From: Corynebacterium sp. ES2730-CONJ
GTDB taxonomy: Bacteria > Actinomycetota > Actinomycetes > Mycobacteriales > Mycobacteriaceae
Direction of reading: 5' to 3'
Length of the DNA: 64,000 nucleotides
Assembly: GCF_024834055.1 (NCBI RefSeq)
Contig: NZ_JANUXZ010000001.1
Location: 248,001-312,000 of the forward strand
The position numbers and the translations under genes were made by a program. Below the pieces are notes generated by a model. The model was not told the DNA's origin and did not search any database. It worked only from the letters and a program-made list of their open reading frames with translations. Positions 9,119-19,295 of this stretch are shown piece by piece (position 1 is the first letter of the stretch; the number at the start of each line of letters is the position of its first letter).

Positions 9119-11656
9119 ATGAAATTGACCGAGGTATTGCCCGATTTAGCGGAGGTGCCTGATTCTCTCATTGATGAGGTTATCTATGACTCCTTCCAGC
9201 AATGGGCTACGTCCCGCTCAATTAGCCTCTACCCTGCTCAGGATGAGGCAGTTTTCAGCTTAGTTGCTGGTGATAACGTTATCCTTGCAACCCCCACAGG
9301 AAGTGGGAAATCAATGGTGGCCATTGCAGCACACTTCATTGCTCTCGCTCGCGGCCAGCGTAGTTTCTACACCGCCCCCATTAAAGCTTTAGTTAATGAA
9401 AAATTCTTCGCTCTGTGTGAGATTTTTGGCGCGGAATCTGTCGGCATGATGACTGGCGACGCCACTGTCAACGGTAACGCTCCGATCATATGCGCGACCG
9501 CAGAAATTGTTGCCAATATTGCCTTGCGTGAGGGTAAAGATGCAGATATAGACCTAGTAGTAATGGATGAATTTCACTATTACTCCGAGCCGGATCGTGG
9601 TTGGGCGTGGCAAGTACCTCTTATCGAATTGGCACAAGCCCAATTCTTGCTTATGTCTGCAACTCTGGGCGAGACTCGCTTTTTAAGGGAGGATTTGAGC
9701 GCCCGAACTGGTCGGACAACTTCCCTCATCGGTCAAGATACAAAGCGTCCGGTTCCGCTTGATTTCTCGTTTGTCTACACCCCCATTCATGAGACAATTG
9801 AGAATATTCTGAGTACCTCCAAGGCTCCTGTCTATGTTGTACATTTTACCCAGCGCGATGCCATTGAGAGAGCGCAATCGCTAACCAGCCTGTCCATAGT
9901 CAATGCTGAAGAGAAAAAGAAGATTGCACAAGAGATAGGTGATTTTCGTTTCACCACCACCTTCGGCAAAACTCTATCTTCACTATTGCGGCGTGGAATT
10001 GGAGTGCACCATGCTGGCATGTTGCCGAAATATCGGCGTTTAGTGGAAAAATTATCGCAAACGGGTCTACTGAAGGTTATCTGCGGAACAGACACACTCG
10101 GCGTGGGCATTAATGTCCCAATCCGCACGGTACTCTTTACGGGATTAGCTAAATTTGACGGCTCTAAGATGCGCATTTTAGCATCCCGGGAGTTCCACCA
10201 GATAGCGGGTCGAGCGGGTCGAGCAGGCTTTGACTCTGTTGGCTACGTGGTCGTTGAGGCAACCGAACATGAAATTGAGAATTGGCGGATGCGAGAACGC
10301 GCAGGTGCAGATCCTGCGAAAATCAGGAAGCTACGCAAAAAGTCTGCACGTGATGGGGAAATTACCTGGACTAAGAAGACCTTTGAACGACTCATCGAAG
10401 CGGAATCTGAGGGTTTACGCAGTCAGTTCAGAGTAAGCACCTCCATGCTGATTAATATTTTGTCCCGCGAGGGTGACGGATTTGAGCATATGCGCCATTT
10501 AGTGCGCAGTAATCACGACCGGCGCGGCAAGCAAAACAAAGATATTCTCAAAGCTCTCGAGCTATTCCGCAGTCTCTTGGATGCTGGGATCGCCAAGCGA
10601 CTTGAAACCCTAGATGCCACGGGGAGACGCTATATTCTTACCCAAGAGCTCCAGCGAGATTTCGCCCTCAATCAACCATTGAGTCCTTTTGCAATGGCGG
10701 CTCTGGAACTCCTCGACCCGGATAGCCCCACCTTTGCTCTTGATGTGGTGAGTACGTATGAGGCGATTCTGGAAGACCCCAGAGTCCTCTTGATTGCACA
10801 GCAAAAGCAGCGTCGAGGAGAAGAAATCGCGGAATTGAAGGCAGAGGGGGTTGACTACACCGAGCGCATGGCCATAGTTGAGGATATTACGTGGCCCAAA
10901 CCGCTAGCGGAAGAGTTAGAAAAAGCCTACGAGCTCTATGCTCAGGAGGTCCCCTGGGCACGAGAATTCGAGCTACGACCCAAATCGGTCGTGCGAGAAA
11001 TGATAGAGAAAGGCATGACGTTCTCGGATCTGGTGGCCACCTATTCTTTAGCCCGCGCAGAAGGGGTCATCTTGCGCTATCTCACGGACGCCTGGCGCAC
11101 ACTACGACATTCAGTGCCGACTGAATTTCTCAATGAGGAGCTAGACGATATTATTGTTTGGCTCGGCGAAGTAGTGCGCCAAGTCGATTCTTCTCTTGTC
11201 GACGAATGGGCGCAAATGGCAGATCCTGACGCGCCTATCTCCGAAGTGACTCTCCAGCAGGAATTAGCCTTTGGAGTGGAAGATCCAACGGCAGTCAGCG
11301 CTAATCGTCGTGCCTTCGGCATTATGGTGCGCAATGCAATGTTTCGGTTGCTGTCGCTTTTCGCCTGGGAGAAAGAGGCAGAGCTCGAGACCATGACCGA
11401 TTATTTAAGCCCTCAACCAGACTTTGGGGCTTGGATGGATAATTATTTTGACGAGTACGCGGATATAGACACAAGTTCCGCGGCGCGCAGCGGTGACTAC
11501 TTCCACCTTAAGGAGGAAGGCAGGGTTATGAAGGCCACCCAAATCCTCAAGGATCCCGAGGATGATCGGGCTTTCCGTTTCATAGCTCATGTCGATCTCG
11601 ATGCCTCAGATGAGGCGGGCGAAGTACGCTTTGCTTCGATCGATTTTGTCGGATAA
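9119..11656 (+). CDS. DEAD/DEAH-box (Ski2-like) RNA helicase with DUF3516
   Basis: About 845 residues. Helicase core: Walker A ATPTGSGKS near residue 60, DEFHYYSEPDRGWAWQ (the DExH box and the GWAWQ signature of this actinobacterial group), SAT motif LMSATLG, HHAGMLPKYR (motif IV region), and QIAGRAGRAGF (motif VI). The C-terminal half (from about 420) is the DUF3516 region. It probably unwinds structured RNA, as proposed for HelY-like and Ski2-like proteins; the exact substrate is unknown. The frame also offers a GTG at 9113, but the ATG at 9119 has better spacing from GCGAGGG. It follows the PAC2 gene by 55 bases. Confidence 0.9.
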   Translation: MKLTEVLPDLAEVPDSLIDEVIYDSFQQWATSRSISLYPAQDEAVFSLVAGDNVILATPTGSGKSMVAIAAHFIALARGQRSFYTAPIKALVNEKFFALCEIFGAESVGMMTGDATVNGNAPIICATAEIVANIALREGKDADIDLVVMDEFHYYSEPDRGWAWQVPLIELAQAQFLLMSATLGETRFLREDLSARTGRTTSLIGQDTKRPVPLDFSFVYTPIHETIENILSTSKAPVYVVHFTQRDAIERAQSLTSLSIVNAEEKKKIAQEIGDFRFTTTFGKTLSSLLRRGIGVHHAGMLPKYRRLVEKLSQTGLLKVICGTDTLGVGINVPIRTVLFTGLAKFDGSKMRILASREFHQIAGRAGRAGFDSVGYVVVEATEHEIENWRMRERAGADPAKIRKLRKKSARDGEITWTKKTFERLIEAESEGLRSQFRVSTSMLINILSREGDGFEHMRHLVRSNHDRRGKQNKDILKALELFRSLLDAGIAKRLETLDATGRRYILTQELQRDFALNQPLSPFAMAALELLDPDSPTFALDVVSTYEAILEDPRVLLIAQQKQRRGEEIAELKAEGVDYTERMAIVEDITWPKPLAEELEKAYELYAQEVPWAREFELRPKSVVREMIEKGMTFSDLVATYSLARAEGVILRYLTDAWRTLRHSVPTEFLNEELDDIIVWLGEVVRQVDSSLVDEWAQMADPDAPISEVTLQQELAFGVEDPTAVSANRRAFGIMVRNAMFRLLSLFAWEKEAELETMTDYLSPQPDFGAWMDNYFDEYADIDTSSAARSGDYFHLKEEGRVMKATQILKDPEDDRAFRFIAHVDLDASDEAGEVRFASIDFVG

Positions 11657-11661
11657 AGGAA

Positions 11662-11693
11662 AAATCTCCTCGGTTGGAAGACCAAGGAGATTT
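11662..11693. terminator. Bidirectional terminator between helicase gene and ahpD
   Basis: A 13-bp stem with one mismatch (AAATCTCCTCGGT / ACCAAGGAGATTT) and a 6-base loop. The minus-strand copy ends in TTTTT and serves ahpD; the plus-strand copy ends in TTT and may serve the helicase gene. Confidence 0.75.
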
Positions 11694-11708
11694 CAGGCGT
11701 TTGCTGTA

Positions 11709-12236
11709 CTAGCTGAGAATTTCGTCGATATCGAAAGCTTGAGCTAGCCCGTGAACGGTTGCTGCGATCTTGATGGCCTCGAAGATTTGCTCCTTGCTGA
11801 GCCCTTCTTTACGCAGAATGTCCTCATGCGCAATCGTGCAGTGTTCGCAGCCGTTGATGGTCGAAACTGCGGTGGCCCATAGTTCAAAATCTGACTTGTC
11901 CACTCCGGGATTAGCCATGACATTCATACGAAGGCCTAAGCGGACCTGGGCATAATCGTCGCCGAGCCACCCTTTGGCGCGATAAGCGACATTATTCATG
12001 CCCATAATAGAAGCTGCAGCAAACGCTGCTTCATACGCTTCGGGGCTCAGATTTTCCTTAGCTTCAGCAGCTATTTCCTGTAGTACCACAGCATTACGGG
12101 ATGCTGCTGCTGCAGCTAAGAAGGTACCCCACTTTTGCTGCTCAGTGAGAACTGAAGCACGCGCGAGCGAACTCACGTTGAGTTTAAGATCCTTAGCGAA
12201 TTGCGGCACCGAAGTCTTGAGGTTGTCAATGCTCAT
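11709..12236 (-). CDS. ahpD: Alkyl hydroperoxide reductase AhpD (thiol disulfide reductase)
   Basis: A 175-residue carboxymuconolactone decarboxylase-fold protein with the redox centre [10 protein letters not shown]: Cys130, Cys133 and His137 match the AhpD active site. It shuttles electrons, in mycobacteria from dihydrolipoamide-type donors, to the peroxiredoxin AhpC. The gene starts one base after the ahpC stop codon, so both come from one transcript, read away from the divergent oxyR gene. There is no ahpF in the window, consistent with the AhpC-AhpD type of system. Confidence 0.95.
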   Translation of the reverse strand: MSIDNLKTSVPQFAKDLKLNVSSLARASVLTEQQKWGTFLAAAAASRNAVVLQEIAAEAKENLSPEAYEAAFAAASIMGMNNVAYRAKGWLGDDYAQVRLGLRMNVMANPGVDKSDFELWATAVSTINGCEHCTIAHEDILRKEGLSKEQIFEAIKIAATVHGLAQAFDIDEILS

Positions 12237-12237
12237 A

Positions 12238-12834
12238 TTATTTCAGGCCTTCTTGAAGAACGGAGAAGCGATCGATGCTCTTGGTCGGATCGTTCTTTTG
12301 CCAGTTGCAGGCGCAAACTTCTTCCGACTGCAGAGCGTCAAGAACCCTCAGGACCTCGTCAACATTGCGACCCACGGCATCTGGAGTCACTGTGACAAAT
12401 TGAATATATCCATCAGGATCTACAATAAAGGTTGCCCGATCAGCTACGCCGTCGGCGTTTTCAACACCGAGAGCGCGAACCAACTCGTGCTTGATATCGG
12501 AGAACATCGGGAAAGGAATGCTTTTGAGATCTTCGTGCTGTGCTCGCCAGTTGAAGTGGGAGAACTCGTTGTCAACGGAACCACCGAGTACCTGGGTATC
12601 GCGATCTTCGAAATCCTCGTTGAGCTTTCCAAAAGCAGCAATTTCGGTTGGGCACACGAAGGTGAAGTCTTTGGGGTAGAAGAAAATTACCTTCCACTTA
12701 CCTTGATATGCGTCGAGGGAAACAGTCTCGAAGTAGTCTTCAGGTGAGGCGGCGTTGACATCGTGCAAGTCGCCACCTTTGAGTGCGGTGAGACTGAATT
12801 CGGGGAATTTTTCGCCAATAGACAAAACTGCCAT
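12238..12834 (-). CDS. ahpC: Peroxiredoxin AhpC
   Basis: A 198-residue 2-Cys peroxiredoxin. The peroxidatic cysteine is Cys61 in DFTFVCPTE, and resolving cysteines lie near the C-terminus (EVCACNWQ). Three cysteines overall at these places resemble the mycobacterial AhpC, which has an extra C-terminal cysteine. It reduces hydrogen peroxide, organic peroxides and peroxynitrite in the cytoplasm. The ATG has a GAAGGAG Shine-Dalgarno. It is first in the ahpC-ahpD operon and divergent from oxyR, so it is very likely under OxyR control. Confidence 0.97.
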   Translation of the reverse strand: MAVLSIGEKFPEFSLTALKGGDLHDVNAASPEDYFETVSLDAYQGKWKVIFFYPKDFTFVCPTEIAAFGKLNEDFEDRDTQVLGGSVDNEFSHFNWRAQHEDLKSIPFPMFSDIKHELVRALGVENADGVADRATFIVDPDGYIQFVTVTPDAVGRNVDEVLRVLDALQSEEVCACNWQKNDPTKSIDRFSVLQEGLK

Positions 12835-13050
12835 GGGTATGCTCCTTCAAGCGGATGGTTTCTGAAACTGTCGGCCGATGAACCGGCTCTCCATTGATAT
12901 CTTACATCCGATAGACACATTGCGCTAACGACTGAACCTATAATTAAAGAATGGAGAAAAAGGTTTTGACTATCAATCTTGCTAACTGGGTTCCCTCACC
13001 CAGGGTTACCCACTCAACTCAAAATATCGACTTTCATTGTTAATTTTCTG

Positions 13051-13095
13051 CTATAGATCAACTGAAAATAATACTTCCTTTGCTATTGTCTATAG
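13051..13095. promoter_or_regulatory. Possible OxyR-binding region in front of oxyR
   Basis: Two copies of the palindrome CTATAG, at 13051-13056 and 13090-13095, are 39 bases apart (start to start) just before the oxyR start. OxyR sites in other bacteria are built from ATAG/CTAT elements, so this may be an autoregulatory site. The spacing does not match the classical N7 pattern, so confidence is low. The rest of 12835-13097 is the AT-rich divergent promoter region. Confidence 0.3.
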
Positions 13096-13097
13096 CT

Positions 13098-14048
13098 ATG
13101 ATGAACAAAGAGTATCGGCCTACCCTCGCCCAGCTTCGCACCTTCGTCACTATTGCGGAGAATAAACATTTCGGTACAGCGGCCAGTAAATTAAATATCT
13201 CCCAACCCTCGCTCTCACAAGCCCTCGTTGCTCTCGAACAAGGCTTAGGAGTACAACTGATTGAGCGTTCCACCAGGCGAGTTATTATTACTCCAGCCGG
13301 CGAGAAGCTCTTCCCACTCGCCAAGGCTACCTTAGACGCTGCAGACACCTTTATCGCCCACGCTCACGGCGCCTCAGGCACGCTTACCGGCCCCCTCTCT
13401 TTAGGTATTATCCCCACCATCGCACCCTATATTTTGCCGCAGATATTTACGAAAGTACGAGAAGAGTATCCCAATTTAGAACTCCAAATCGTTGAAGATC
13501 AAACACACCATCTCATTAACCAGTTGCGAGATGGCACCATAGACTGCGCATTACTAGCTTTACCTACGAATACAGCGGGTCTGCATGAGATTTCTCTCTA
13601 CACAGAGTCCTTTCTCATGGTGGTTCCTGCTGATCATTCCCTAGCCGGGCGCGACGACTTAGTATTGGAGAACCTCAAAGATGTATCGCTCCTCCTCCTT
13701 GATGATGGCCATTGTCTCCGGGATCAAGTAGTAGACTTGTGCCGCCAGGCTGACCATAACTTTTTACCCACAACATACAAAGAAACTCGCGTGGCGTCCC
13801 TAACCACCGTTTTACAGCTCATTACCGCAGGTATGGGAGCTACCCTCATTCCCGAATCCGCTGAAGCAATCGAGTGCTCTCGAACGCATGTGGCCACAGC
13901 ATCTTTTGCCGAGGGAGTCACGGCTTCGCGAGAGGTAGGCTTAGCGTTTAGAAATTCCTCAATACGTACCACTGACTTCGAACTCCTAGGACAGCTTATT
14001 ACCCGCGCCTTTGATGATATTCGGCACCAGCGTCCTGGGATCAGGTAA
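13098..14048 (+). CDS. oxyR: LysR-type peroxide-sensing regulator OxyR
   Basis: About 316 residues. The N-terminal winged helix (TLAQLRTFVTIAENKHFGTAA, LNISQPSLSQALVALEQGLG) is a classical LysR domain. The regulatory domain has the OxyR cysteine pair in LLDDGHCLRDQVVDLC, with the spacing CX8C of E. coli Cys199/Cys208. Divergence from ahpCD supports the assignment. It is predicted to activate ahpCD on oxidation. Two ATGs (13098 and 13101) are possible. TATTGT lies 8 bases upstream of the first, so the message may be leaderless. Confidence 0.93.
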   Translation: MMNKEYRPTLAQLRTFVTIAENKHFGTAASKLNISQPSLSQALVALEQGLGVQLIERSTRRVIITPAGEKLFPLAKATLDAADTFIAHAHGASGTLTGPLSLGIIPTIAPYILPQIFTKVREEYPNLELQIVEDQTHHLINQLRDGTIDCALLALPTNTAGLHEISLYTESFLMVVPADHSLAGRDDLVLENLKDVSLLLLDDGHCLRDQVVDLCRQADHNFLPTTYKETRVASLTTVLQLITAGMGATLIPESAEAIECSRTHVATASFAEGVTASREVGLAFRNSSIRTTDFELLGQLITRAFDDIRHQRPGIR

Positions 14049-14080
14049 AAAAATTGCCCGCATAGGCGGGCAATTTTTTT
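14047..14080. terminator. Bidirectional terminator between oxyR and the membrane protein gene
   Basis: TTGCCCGC / GCGGGCAA stem with an ATAG loop, flanked by A7 on one side and T7 on the other, so it works for both convergent genes. Confidence 0.95.
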
Positions 14081-15070
14081 CTACATCTCCGGGTACTCTC
14101 CGTGAGCAAGCTGCCGATACATATGCACGGAAAAATGGTATATGGCGGGCAACAGAATGACTGCGCCCAAACCGCAGGTCACGATAGTTCCCAGACCGGC
14201 TACTAAACCAATGAGAAGGGTGGCTCCTAAAACTGGGAAAAAGTTCTTCAGAACAATTGAGATTGACGTGCCGATGGAACCAATTACCGAATCGCGGCGA
14301 TCAGCAACCAAATACTCACAGAAGCTTAAGAACAGCGAGGCAATAAAGAGCCACAAGTTAGAAACCAACACGGTCGTAATAAGAGCCCCAATGGCCACTG
14401 TGGGGAGGCCAGTTTCTGGATCAACAAACATCGTGGAGGAGTTAGCACCGAGAGCTACTTGAATGAGAAGCGTTGGTACCTGAATAATCAGGCTTACAAG
14501 AAGCGCCACAAGGAAAACAGGAACATAGTTAGTGCGCTCTTTCATTCCTGCCCAGCTCAATGGGCGACCATCAATCTGGTCAAGGAGGAGAGCCAGCAAG
14601 AATGGGGAAAGTGCAGCAATGATTAGGGAGATCCCAAATGTGAGGAGGGTCGAACTCAGCGAATCCTCTGCTTGTACCTCATAGATAGCTCCATCAACCG
14701 CGTTGGGGTCAGCGATCATCCCACCTGAGCTGTAAAACCCTAAGACACCGTACGCTATACCGACAATCAGGCTCAGCAGGAGAAAGAGCGCCGCCCCGCC
14801 GATCCAGAGTAAAGGCTTAGCAAACGTAGCCTTGAAGGCGTAGCTAAAGGCCATCATGATATCGAGGCCCTTGTCCCGAGTCACCATGCGTGTTTCAGTG
14901 TAGGGGTTGATCTTATCTGGCCGATCCTGGACAGGATCGGAAAAGCCGGCTGAGGTGCCATCACCGTAGTAGCCATATGGATTTTCGCTATACGGTTGAG
15001 CATTCTCCGGGTGCTGGAAACCCTCAGAACCTGGATCTTCACCTAATGGTGGCTCGTGCTTGTCTGTCAT
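14081..15070 (-). CDS. Polytopic membrane protein of unknown function
   Basis: A 329-residue protein. The first 85 residues are hydrophilic and rich in Pro, Asp, Tyr and Gly (cytoplasmic tail). A LDIMMAFSYAFKATFAKP amphipathic stretch is followed by about five to six membrane segments (for example WIGGAALFLLLSLIVGIAYG, FLVALLVSLIIQVPTLLIQ, ATLLIGLVAGLGTIVTCGLG). The organisation resembles actinobacterial membrane proteins with a disordered Pro-rich head and a DUF975- or GlpQ-like membrane domain, but I cannot name the family with certainty. It has a good Shine-Dalgarno (AGGAAGGC). It lies convergent to oxyR and divergent from hrpA. No function is assigned. Confidence 0.7.
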   Translation of the reverse strand: MTDKHEPPLGEDPGSEGFQHPENAQPYSENPYGYYGDGTSAGFSDPVQDRPDKINPYTETRMVTRDKGLDIMMAFSYAFKATFAKPLLWIGGAALFLLLSLIVGIAYGVLGFYSSGGMIADPNAVDGAIYEVQAEDSLSSTLLTFGISLIIAALSPFLLALLLDQIDGRPLSWAGMKERTNYVPVFLVALLVSLIIQVPTLLIQVALGANSSTMFVDPETGLPTVAIGALITTVLVSNLWLFIASLFLSFCEYLVADRRDSVIGSIGTSISIVLKNFFPVLGATLLIGLVAGLGTIVTCGLGAVILLPAIYHFSVHMYRQLAHGEYPEM

Positions 15071-15212
15071 GATTTATGCCTTCCTGTTACGTGAAATACG
15101 AATACGGATATAAGGGTATCCAAAAACTTTCACCACTGCTGGCACCACCCCTCAATGTGAGGCCCTTAAAATGGGCGCCACCCTTTCCATACACTAAAGT
15201 GATTTAGCAACT

Positions 15213-18200
15213 ATGTCTATACCTACATCACATGACCACAACACAAATCAGCGAGGTCGCCGGCGACGCAATCAGACACAGCTAGATCCAGCGCACTCGC
15301 AGCTAAGAGATACGCTTCGAGCTCGCTTGGATAATGTGAGCCTAAGTGATGCCCGAGTTTTTGGTATCAGACTTAAAAAAGCACGCAGCCTGAAGGCCCT
15401 TTGTGCGATCGAGAATGATATCACCCGCGCCGAAAAACTCGTCCATTCGCGCAGTATGCTCGTACCCGACATTGTCTACCCTGCTAGCCTTCCTGTTTCC
15501 GGCCGTAGAGACGATATAGCGGCAGCGATCCGCGATCACCAGGTCGTTATTATCGCTGGCGAAACTGGCTCAGGTAAAACCACGCAATTGCCCAAAATAT
15601 GCCTAGATTTAGGGCGCGGGCGACGGGGGCTCATCGGGCATACCCAGCCCCGTCGACTAGCAGCACGAACCGTAGCGGAACGAATAGCCCAAGAACTCGG
15701 CCAACGTGTAGGCGAAACCGTGGGTTATGCCATCCGCTACGACGATTCGGTTGGGCCAGCGACCGCTGTCAAACTGATGACGGACGGTATCTTGCTGGCC
15801 GAAATGCAACGAGACCGCTATCTCAACAACTACGACACCATCATTATCGACGAGGCACACGAGCGGAGTCTCAATATTGACTTCCTGCTCGGCTATCTCA
15901 AACAGCTTTTGCCTAAGCGCCCAGACCTTAAGGTGATTATCACCTCCGCAACCATTGATCCCGAACGCTTCGCGCGTCATTTTGGACCCTCGCCTGATAA
16001 GCCCGCACCCATTATTGAGGTATCGGGGCGAATCTACCCCGTGGACATTCTCTACCGCCCCTTGGAATTGGTCGAAGCAGATCGAACGGTAGAAGTGGAT
16101 CCTCTCGATGGGCTTCTTCTCGCTATCGAGGAACTTATGGGCTACGGTGAGGGCGATATCCTATGTTTCTTCGCCGGCGAGGCCGATATCCGAGAAGCAC
16201 TCGAGGCAATTGAGGGCCGAGGGTGGCCACGTGTAGAGGTCGTTCCGCTCTTCGGACGCCTATCTAATAATGAGCAACACAAGGTCTTTAGCCCACATTC
16301 CATCAGGCGCATAGTTTTAGCAACCAATATCGCCGAAACATCCCTCACAGTTCCAGGGATTCACTACGTGATTGACACTGGCACAGCACGAATCTCGCGA
16401 TATTCGGTCCGCACCAAAGTCCAGCGGCTGCCAATAGAACCGATATCCCAGGCTTCCGCTAACCAACGATCCGGCCGATGTGGACGTGTAGCCGACGGTG
16501 TAGCTATACGGCTGTACTCGGAGCAGGATTTCCAATCTCGCCCCGAATTTACCGATCCTGAAATTCTGAGAACGAATCTAGCCAGCGTTATTCTCCAAAT
16601 GTCAGCTCTCAACCTTGGCGATATCGAGGACTTCCCTTTTATCGAAGCCCCCGATACCAAGGCCATCCGGGACGGAGTATTGCTGCTGCATGAACTCAAC
16701 GCCCTCGAACAGACGGAAACAGCAAATGGGAGCTATAAACTTACCCCAATTGGTCGAGACGTGGCTCGCATCCCGCTCGACCCACGTATGGCCCGTATGC
16801 TCGTTAAAGCGTATAAACTGGGGTGCCTGAAAGAGGCCCTGATCGTCGTAGCCGCCATGAGTATCCAAGAAATTCGCGAGCGTCCCCTCGACAGCCAAGC
16901 TCAGGCGGATCAACTCCATGCCCGATTTAAAGATAAGAAATCCGACTTCTCGACCTATCTCAATCTGTGGGAATATCTGGCAACGATTCGCCAAGAATTA
17001 TCTGGCAACCAATTCCGCAAGCGTGTATCCCGAGAATATCTCAACTATATGCGCATTAGAGAATGGTTTGACTTAGTTCACCAGCTGATAAATATCTGCT
17101 CCCAATTAGGGTGGAACCTTTCTACTGTGCAGGAGCTCAGTGATTTTGTTCGGGGAAAAAAGCAGGGACTTTCTCAGTCACACGACTTGCTCATAGACCA
17201 AAATCAGACTGATGCCTTGCACCAATCTCTATTATCGGGTCTTCTCTCCCATATCGGTATACGAGAGCTGGACAGCAAAGAATACCGAGGCTCCCGCAAT
17301 ACTCGGTTCATGATTTTCCCCGGATCCGCGCTCAGTTCTTCGAAGGCGCCGTGCGTGATGGCTGGCGAACTCGTAGAAACGTCGCGTCTCTGGGCCCGCG
17401 ATGTTGCGGAAATAGATCCACGGTGGGTGGAAAAATTAGGTGGCCCGCTTCTCAAGCATCAGTATTCGGAGCCGCACTGGTCGGCAAAAAAGACGGCAGC
17501 GATGGCGTACCAAAAGTCCACTCTCTACGGAGTTCCTGTTGTCATCGACCGGCTTGTCCCCTATCACCGAGTTGATCTGCGAGCTGCCCGGGATATCTTC
17601 ATTCGCCACGCTCTGGTACAGGGCGAATGGACCACTCACCATTCTTTCTTCCACGAGAATAGGGAAAAACTTGACCGCGCACAGGACATCGAAAGCCGCG
17701 CTCGCCGACGCGATATCGTCGTGGACGAAGACACGCTCTTCGATTTCTACGAGCAACGAATCCCTGAACATATTGCTTCGGGGCGCTCTTTTGATAATTG
17801 GTGGAAGCGGAATCGGGCGAAAAATCCGCATCTTTTAGACTTCAATCCCGAGAATTTGGTCAACGAACAAGCCCGCGATATCACCGAGGACCTTTACCCA
17901 AGCTTCTGGCACCTTAAAGATATGAAGCTGGAACTCAGTTACGAGTTCGATCCCGGCAGCCATAATGATGGCCTCACGGTTTATGTCCCGGTGCCGCTGC
18001 TGGCTGGACTCGACCCAGATCCATTTCAGTGGCTTGTTCCTGGTCTACGCGAAGAGCTCATCACTGAATTAATCAGATCGCTACCCAAACCTCTGCGGCG
18101 ACAAATCGTTCCAGCTCCAGAGTTTGCGAAAAAAGTTCTCCCCCTCCTTGATGCCAGACTTTCTACTCCGTTAACCGCACAGTTATCAGAGCAACTAGGA

Positions 18201-19250
18201 AAGTTAGGTGCCCAAGGTTTAAGCCCTAGCGCATTTGATTGGGAAAAAGTTCCTGATCACCTCAAAGTGAATTACGCCGCGATCGATCGTCGCGGGAAGG
18301 TCATTGATCACGACCGCAATCTCACTCGTCTAAAAAAGCGGCGTTCGGATCAAATCAAGTCCTCCGTGGCAAATATTTCCCAAAACGTCAATACCCGCAT
18401 TTCACAGACGTGGGCTGCCGACACTTTAGGAACTATCGCCGAGGAAGCGGCTGCCACGGTCGACGGACTGCCCGTGACCACCTATCCCGCATTAGTAGTT
18501 ACTGAAAAGGGCGTAGCTATTCAGGCGATGGGCACCCGGGCCGAAGCTGAGCAGGCGATGATGACCAGTACGATGACCCTGTTGATGCGGGCCATTAACG
18601 TCAACGATCAAAGGATGCTTAATGGACTTAGTCTCAAGCAACGGGTAGCGGTGGAGAATTATCCCCATGGAGGTTCGCACGGACTCGTCAACGATGCTCG
18701 TATCGCAGCAATTCGAGATGCACTTATCGATCACGGTGGCCCGGTGCGAGACCCAGAGAGATACCAGCAATTAGAGGCTCTCATCAGAAATGATGCTCCG
18801 TCTAGGGTGCGCAGGATGATTGTAGATATTGCACCAGGACTGGTCGAATACTTGGCTGTTTCTGCAGAGCTACACAACTGGACCGGCGAGGCCATCGAGG
18901 ATATGAGGAAGCAATTAGCGTTCTTGCTACCAGCACAAGCGCTAACGATTTATGGGATAAGACGTCTGCGACACCTTCCCCGGTATCTCAAAGCCATGCA
19001 ATATCGGCTCGATGATATGGCGGCCAACCCCGATCGAGATGCAGAGTATCAGCATCGAATTGAAAAGCTTGAAGATCAGTTATCACTTCGCATCGAGAAC
19101 CTCCCCCCAGCGCGGCGACGGTCACGTGAGGTCAAAGATATTCAGTGGCTCATCCAGGAGTTACGCGTCAGTTTCTTTGCTCAGCGATTAGGCACAGCGG
19201 AAAAGGTCTCAGAAGCAAAAATTAGTAAAGCTATCACTCGCCTGACATAA
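15213..19250 (+). CDS. hrpA: ATP-dependent RNA helicase HrpA
   Basis: A 1345-residue DEAH-box helicase, close to the usual HrpA length (about 1300). Motifs in order: GETGSGKTTQLPK (I), TQPRRLAARTVAERIA (Ia), IIIDEAHERSLN (II), TSATID (III), ATNIAETSLTVPGIHYVIDTG (V) and QRSGRCGRV (VI). Helicase-associated, OB-fold and DUF3418 C-terminal regions follow. E. coli HrpA acts on mRNA processing and stalled or collided ribosomes, so a similar role is inferred. The gene is alone in its transcription unit, with a stem-loop terminator after the stop. Confidence 0.95.
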   Translation: MSIPTSHDHNTNQRGRRRRNQTQLDPAHSQLRDTLRARLDNVSLSDARVFGIRLKKARSLKALCAIENDITRAEKLVHSRSMLVPDIVYPASLPVSGRRDDIAAAIRDHQVVIIAGETGSGKTTQLPKICLDLGRGRRGLIGHTQPRRLAARTVAERIAQELGQRVGETVGYAIRYDDSVGPATAVKLMTDGILLAEMQRDRYLNNYDTIIIDEAHERSLNIDFLLGYLKQLLPKRPDLKVIITSATIDPERFARHFGPSPDKPAPIIEVSGRIYPVDILYRPLELVEADRTVEVDPLDGLLLAIEELMGYGEGDILCFFAGEADIREALEAIEGRGWPRVEVVPLFGRLSNNEQHKVFSPHSIRRIVLATNIAETSLTVPGIHYVIDTGTARISRYSVRTKVQRLPIEPISQASANQRSGRCGRVADGVAIRLYSEQDFQSRPEFTDPEILRTNLASVILQMSALNLGDIEDFPFIEAPDTKAIRDGVLLLHELNALEQTETANGSYKLTPIGRDVARIPLDPRMARMLVKAYKLGCLKEALIVVAAMSIQEIRERPLDSQAQADQLHARFKDKKSDFSTYLNLWEYLATIRQELSGNQFRKRVSREYLNYMRIREWFDLVHQLINICSQLGWNLSTVQELSDFVRGKKQGLSQSHDLLIDQNQTDALHQSLLSGLLSHIGIRELDSKEYRGSRNTRFMIFPGSALSSSKAPCVMAGELVETSRLWARDVAEIDPRWVEKLGGPLLKHQYSEPHWSAKKTAAMAYQKSTLYGVPVVIDRLVPYHRVDLRAARDIFIRHALVQGEWTTHHSFFHENREKLDRAQDIESRARRRDIVVDEDTLFDFYEQRIPEHIASGRSFDNWWKRNRAKNPHLLDFNPENLVNEQARDITEDLYPSFWHLKDMKLELSYEFDPGSHNDGLTVYVPVPLLAGLDPDPFQWLVPGLREELITELIRSLPKPLRRQIVPAPEFAKKVLPLLDARLSTPLTAQLSEQLGKLGAQGLSPSAFDWEKVPDHLKVNYAAIDRRGKVIDHDRNLTRLKKRRSDQIKSSVANISQNVNTRISQTWAADTLGTIAEEAAATVDGLPVTTYPALVVTEKGVAIQAMGTRAEAEQAMMTSTMTLLMRAINVNDQRMLNGLSLKQRVAVENYPHGGSHGLVNDARIAAIRDALIDHGGPVRDPERYQQLEALIRNDAPSRVRRMIVDIAPGLVEYLAVSAELHNWTGEAIEDMRKQLAFLLPAQALTIYGIRRLRHLPRYLKAMQYRLDDMAANPDRDAEYQHRIEKLEDQLSLRIENLPPARRRSREVKDIQWLIQELRVSFFAQRLGTAEKVSEAKISKAITRLT

Positions 19251-19256
19251 ATTTAA

Positions 19257-19287
19257 AAGGGATGGGGGCATACTCCCTCCATCCCTT
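19257..19287. terminator. Bidirectional terminator between hrpA and nrdR
   Basis: AAGGGATGG / CCATCCCTT 9-bp perfect stem, 13-base inner part that can pair further (GGG/CCC), and TCTTTTT shortly downstream on the plus strand. Confidence 0.85.
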
Positions 19288-19295
19288 GGATCTTT

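Noticed and set aside
12201..12747. Plus-strand open frames across ahpD and ahpC
   Set aside because: They are antisense shadows of the strongly supported ahpC and ahpD genes.
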